This document shows, piece by piece, positions 62,668 through 64,000 of a stretch of DNA of 64,000 nt. The notes beneath the pieces were generated by a model that worked only from the letters and a program-made list of their open reading frames with translations, was not told the origin of the DNA and made no database searches. A program made the position numbers and the translations under genes. Numbering within the stretch: the stretch's first letter is position 1; each line of letters opens with the position of its first letter. Source of the stretch: Eubacteriales bacterium (GTDB lineage Bacteria > Bacillota > Clostridia > Lachnospirales > Lachnospiraceae); NCBI GenBank assembly GCA_030539395.1, contig JAUNSC010000009.1, positions 1 to 64,000 of the forward strand. The letters are read 5' to 3'.

Positions 62668-63531
62668 TTAGTCTTCATCAATTGGCAGCCCGCTGTATGC
62701 CTCATACAGATCCGGCAAAACTTCATATAAATGCTGCCTCTCGATTGTGTTGTGCGTCAGAACATTTTTCAGATAAGTATTATCCACCGGAGTATCCTCA
62801 TCGCGGATAATCTTTCCATCCTTTGCATAAAATCCCATCCATTCACAGTTGATGCTTTCTCTTCCTCCGAGAGGACAAGGACGGCTGAAACGAAGTACCA
62901 GATGATGTCCCGGATGCCCTTCAAATTCTTCCCAACATGCATCTGCTCTGCAATCTGCAGCCAGCAATTCCTGATAACGCTCCTCAGAGAGTCCATAATC
63001 ACGCAAATCAATATTATGTGATATCGCCGGGATTCCTTTACTCGGATCCCCTGTAGCCCCCAGATCCAGAGTTTCCAGCGACCAGACACCATCTTTATCA
63101 TTTTCTCCGTTTACAAATTTGTGATCCCAATGATCAAGCGGATTCCAGATCTTATAGCGCAGGTTTCCCTGACCTTCTACCATACTCTTAGAATGCTGAT
63201 TATACCATTTTCCATACCAGCGTCTCCATTTTCCCTGCCAGGTTACAGGAGATACGGAATATTCAATATAAAAGCCATATCCGCCCGGCATCATCGTATA
63301 TCCATAGCATACTTTCGGGTAACCTTTTACCTGAAGATGATCCAGCCAGTGCTCGATCGGAATAGCATCTTTTACATCCATTGGACCGGCATCCAAAATC
63401 TGCTGCTGCAGCGGATTAGGCGGATAAAGTTTATAATCAGTATAAAATCGTGAGGCCGGCATTGCCTTTTCCTCTTTTGTTAACTCAGGCACCTTATAAT
63501 ATGGCATACCATCATTATATATTAAAGCCAT
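62668..63531 (-). CDS. Phloretin hydrolase / DAPG hydrolase (PhlG) family protein
   Basis: 287 residues of the PhlG fold, a Zn-dependent C-C bond hydrolase family. Known members split phloretin into phloroglucinol and 3-(4-hydroxyphenyl)propionate (Phy of Eubacterium ramulus) or deacylate diacetylphloroglucinol. Visible features: the conserved stretches MMPGGYGFYIEYSVSP and HHLVLRFSRPCPLGGRES, and the C-terminal zinc pair His-x3-Glu (H260, E264 in LTHNTIERQH). The length is typical. It sits between an SDR and an alpha/beta hydrolase with gaps of 15-21 nt. The substrate is inferred only to class. Confidence 0.85.
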   Translation of the reverse strand: MALIYNDGMPYYKVPELTKEEKAMPASRFYTDYKLYPPNPLQQQILDAGPMDVKDAIPIEHWLDHLQVKGYPKVCYGYTMMPGGYGFYIEYSVSPVTWQGKWRRWYGKWYNQHSKSMVEGQGNLRYKIWNPLDHWDHKFVNGENDKDGVWSLETLDLGATGDPSKGIPAISHNIDLRDYGLSEERYQELLAADCRADACWEEFEGHPGHHLVLRFSRPCPLGGRESINCEWMGFYAKDGKIIRDEDTPVDNTYLKNVLTHNTIERQHLYEVLPDLYEAYSGLPIDED

Positions 63532-63552
63532 TGCTTTTCCCCCTTTTTACAT

Positions 63553-64000
63553 TTAACCTACAATCAGGCCTCCATTAATATCTATCCTTGCGCCATTTAC
63601 AAAATCCGCTTCTTCACTGGCCAGGAAGCAGAATGCACCCACAACATCCTGAGGAACCATCATACGGCCTACCGGAATCTGAGAAAGCATTTTCGCACGT
63701 TCTTCATCGCTCAGCGTAGTCTCCTCCGGAACATCTCCCTCGCAGTGACCAATCAGAATACAGTTGGATGTAATTCCCTTTGGTCCAAGTTCCTTCGCCA
63801 TCTCGTAGGTCAGCGCTTCAAGTCCCGCACGGGCAGCCGCAAAGGACGGGTCCAGGAAATATCCGCCGTTTCTTGCGTCACAGGTAGTAATGTTGATAAT
63901 TCGGGGTGCTTTACTCTCAAGCAGATACGGCATTGCATTTTTTACATTCACAAATGCAGATTCCACAACTTCCATGGAATGGCGCCAGATAGTCTTATCC
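63553..64000 (-). CDS. SDR-family protein, partial (5' end beyond the window)
   Basis: The frame is open to the window edge, so at least 148 residues of the C-terminal part are seen. SDR features: the substrate-side Ser/Thr strand (IINITTCDARNG), the alpha-F helix AGLEALTYEMAKELGPKGITSNCI, and the end FLASEEADFVNGARIDINGG. The catalytic YxxxK motif is replaced by F-AAA-R, so the Tyr and Lys are both missing. It therefore may be inactive as a classical dehydrogenase or have another role. It is the first visible gene of the operon with the PhlG-like and alpha/beta hydrolases. Confidence 0.85.
   Translation of the reverse strand, partial: DKTIWRHSMEVVESAFVNVKNAMPYLLESKAPRIINITTCDARNGGYFLDPSFAAARAGLEALTYEMAKELGPKGITSNCILIGHCEGDVPEETTLSDEERAKMLSQIPVGRMMVPQDVVGAFCFLASEEADFVNGARIDINGGLIVG

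Overview
This window reads as a chromosomal segment of a low-to-mid GC, anaerobic, spore-forming Firmicute, most likely a gut Lachnospiraceae. Grounds: near-consensus sigma-A promoters and strong AGGAGG-type ribosome sites, a LysM-GH18 spore-type peptidoglycan hydrolase, EFR1 ferredoxin/flavodoxin and GltD-like redox proteins, Y-family polymerase plus YolD, Na+-coupled transporters, and a phloretin-hydrolase-like gene typical of flavonoid-degrading gut anaerobes. No rRNA, tRNA, CRISPR array or complete insertion sequence was seen.

Layout. 1-8.8 kb (minus strand): a broken ATPase remnant, a RhuM-family gene coupled to an rRNA methyltransferase, then NYN/OST-HTH, nth, MATE, GH18, a WYL regulator with a newly called 30-residue ORF overlapping it, and a YczE-like membrane protein. 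8.9-19 kb: NSS symporter and MATE, NUDIX, cysK, sfsA, PfkB kinase, YolD/UmuC, and a lysine riboswitch with terminator in front of an NhaC-family (LysW-type) carrier. 19-27.4 kb: DUF1622, KtrAB potassium uptake, a five-gene peptide/nickel-type ABC importer, nitroreductase. 27.5-33 kb: ECF sigma/DUF4179 pair preceded by two 46-bp tandem repeats, a UBA/DUF4342 protein with a two-component system. 33-39 kb: iron alcohol dehydrogenase, a MATE gene behind a short terminated leader RNA, GltD-like oxidoreductase, DMT exporter, EFR1 and YjbR-like genes.

39.3-43.2 kb holds the most striking system. A sortase-anchored surface protein and a co-transcribed HTH protein lie next to an apparent invertible promoter. 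Two 26-bp near-palindromic sites in inverted orientation flank 215 bp that carry a strong promoter and a terminator, and a tyrosine recombinase gene sits immediately beside it. As sequenced the promoter points away from the surface gene (OFF) and into the recombinase antisense strand.

43.3-52.3 kb: an IlvD/Edd dehydratase with a FadR-type regulator (probably sugar-acid catabolism), then a complete F1Fo ATP synthase operon in which delta and alpha are fused into a single 671-residue polypeptide. 52.4-57.6 kb: two LysR genes, an AGCS symporter, a strong candidate structured ncRNA of about 365 nt with its own promoter and terminator, an AraC regulator and an unknown 105-residue protein. 57.6-64 kb: a heterodimeric ABC exporter and the start of a catabolic operon (SDR lacking its catalytic Tyr/Lys, phloretin/DAPG hydrolase, alpha/beta hydrolase) that continues beyond the window.
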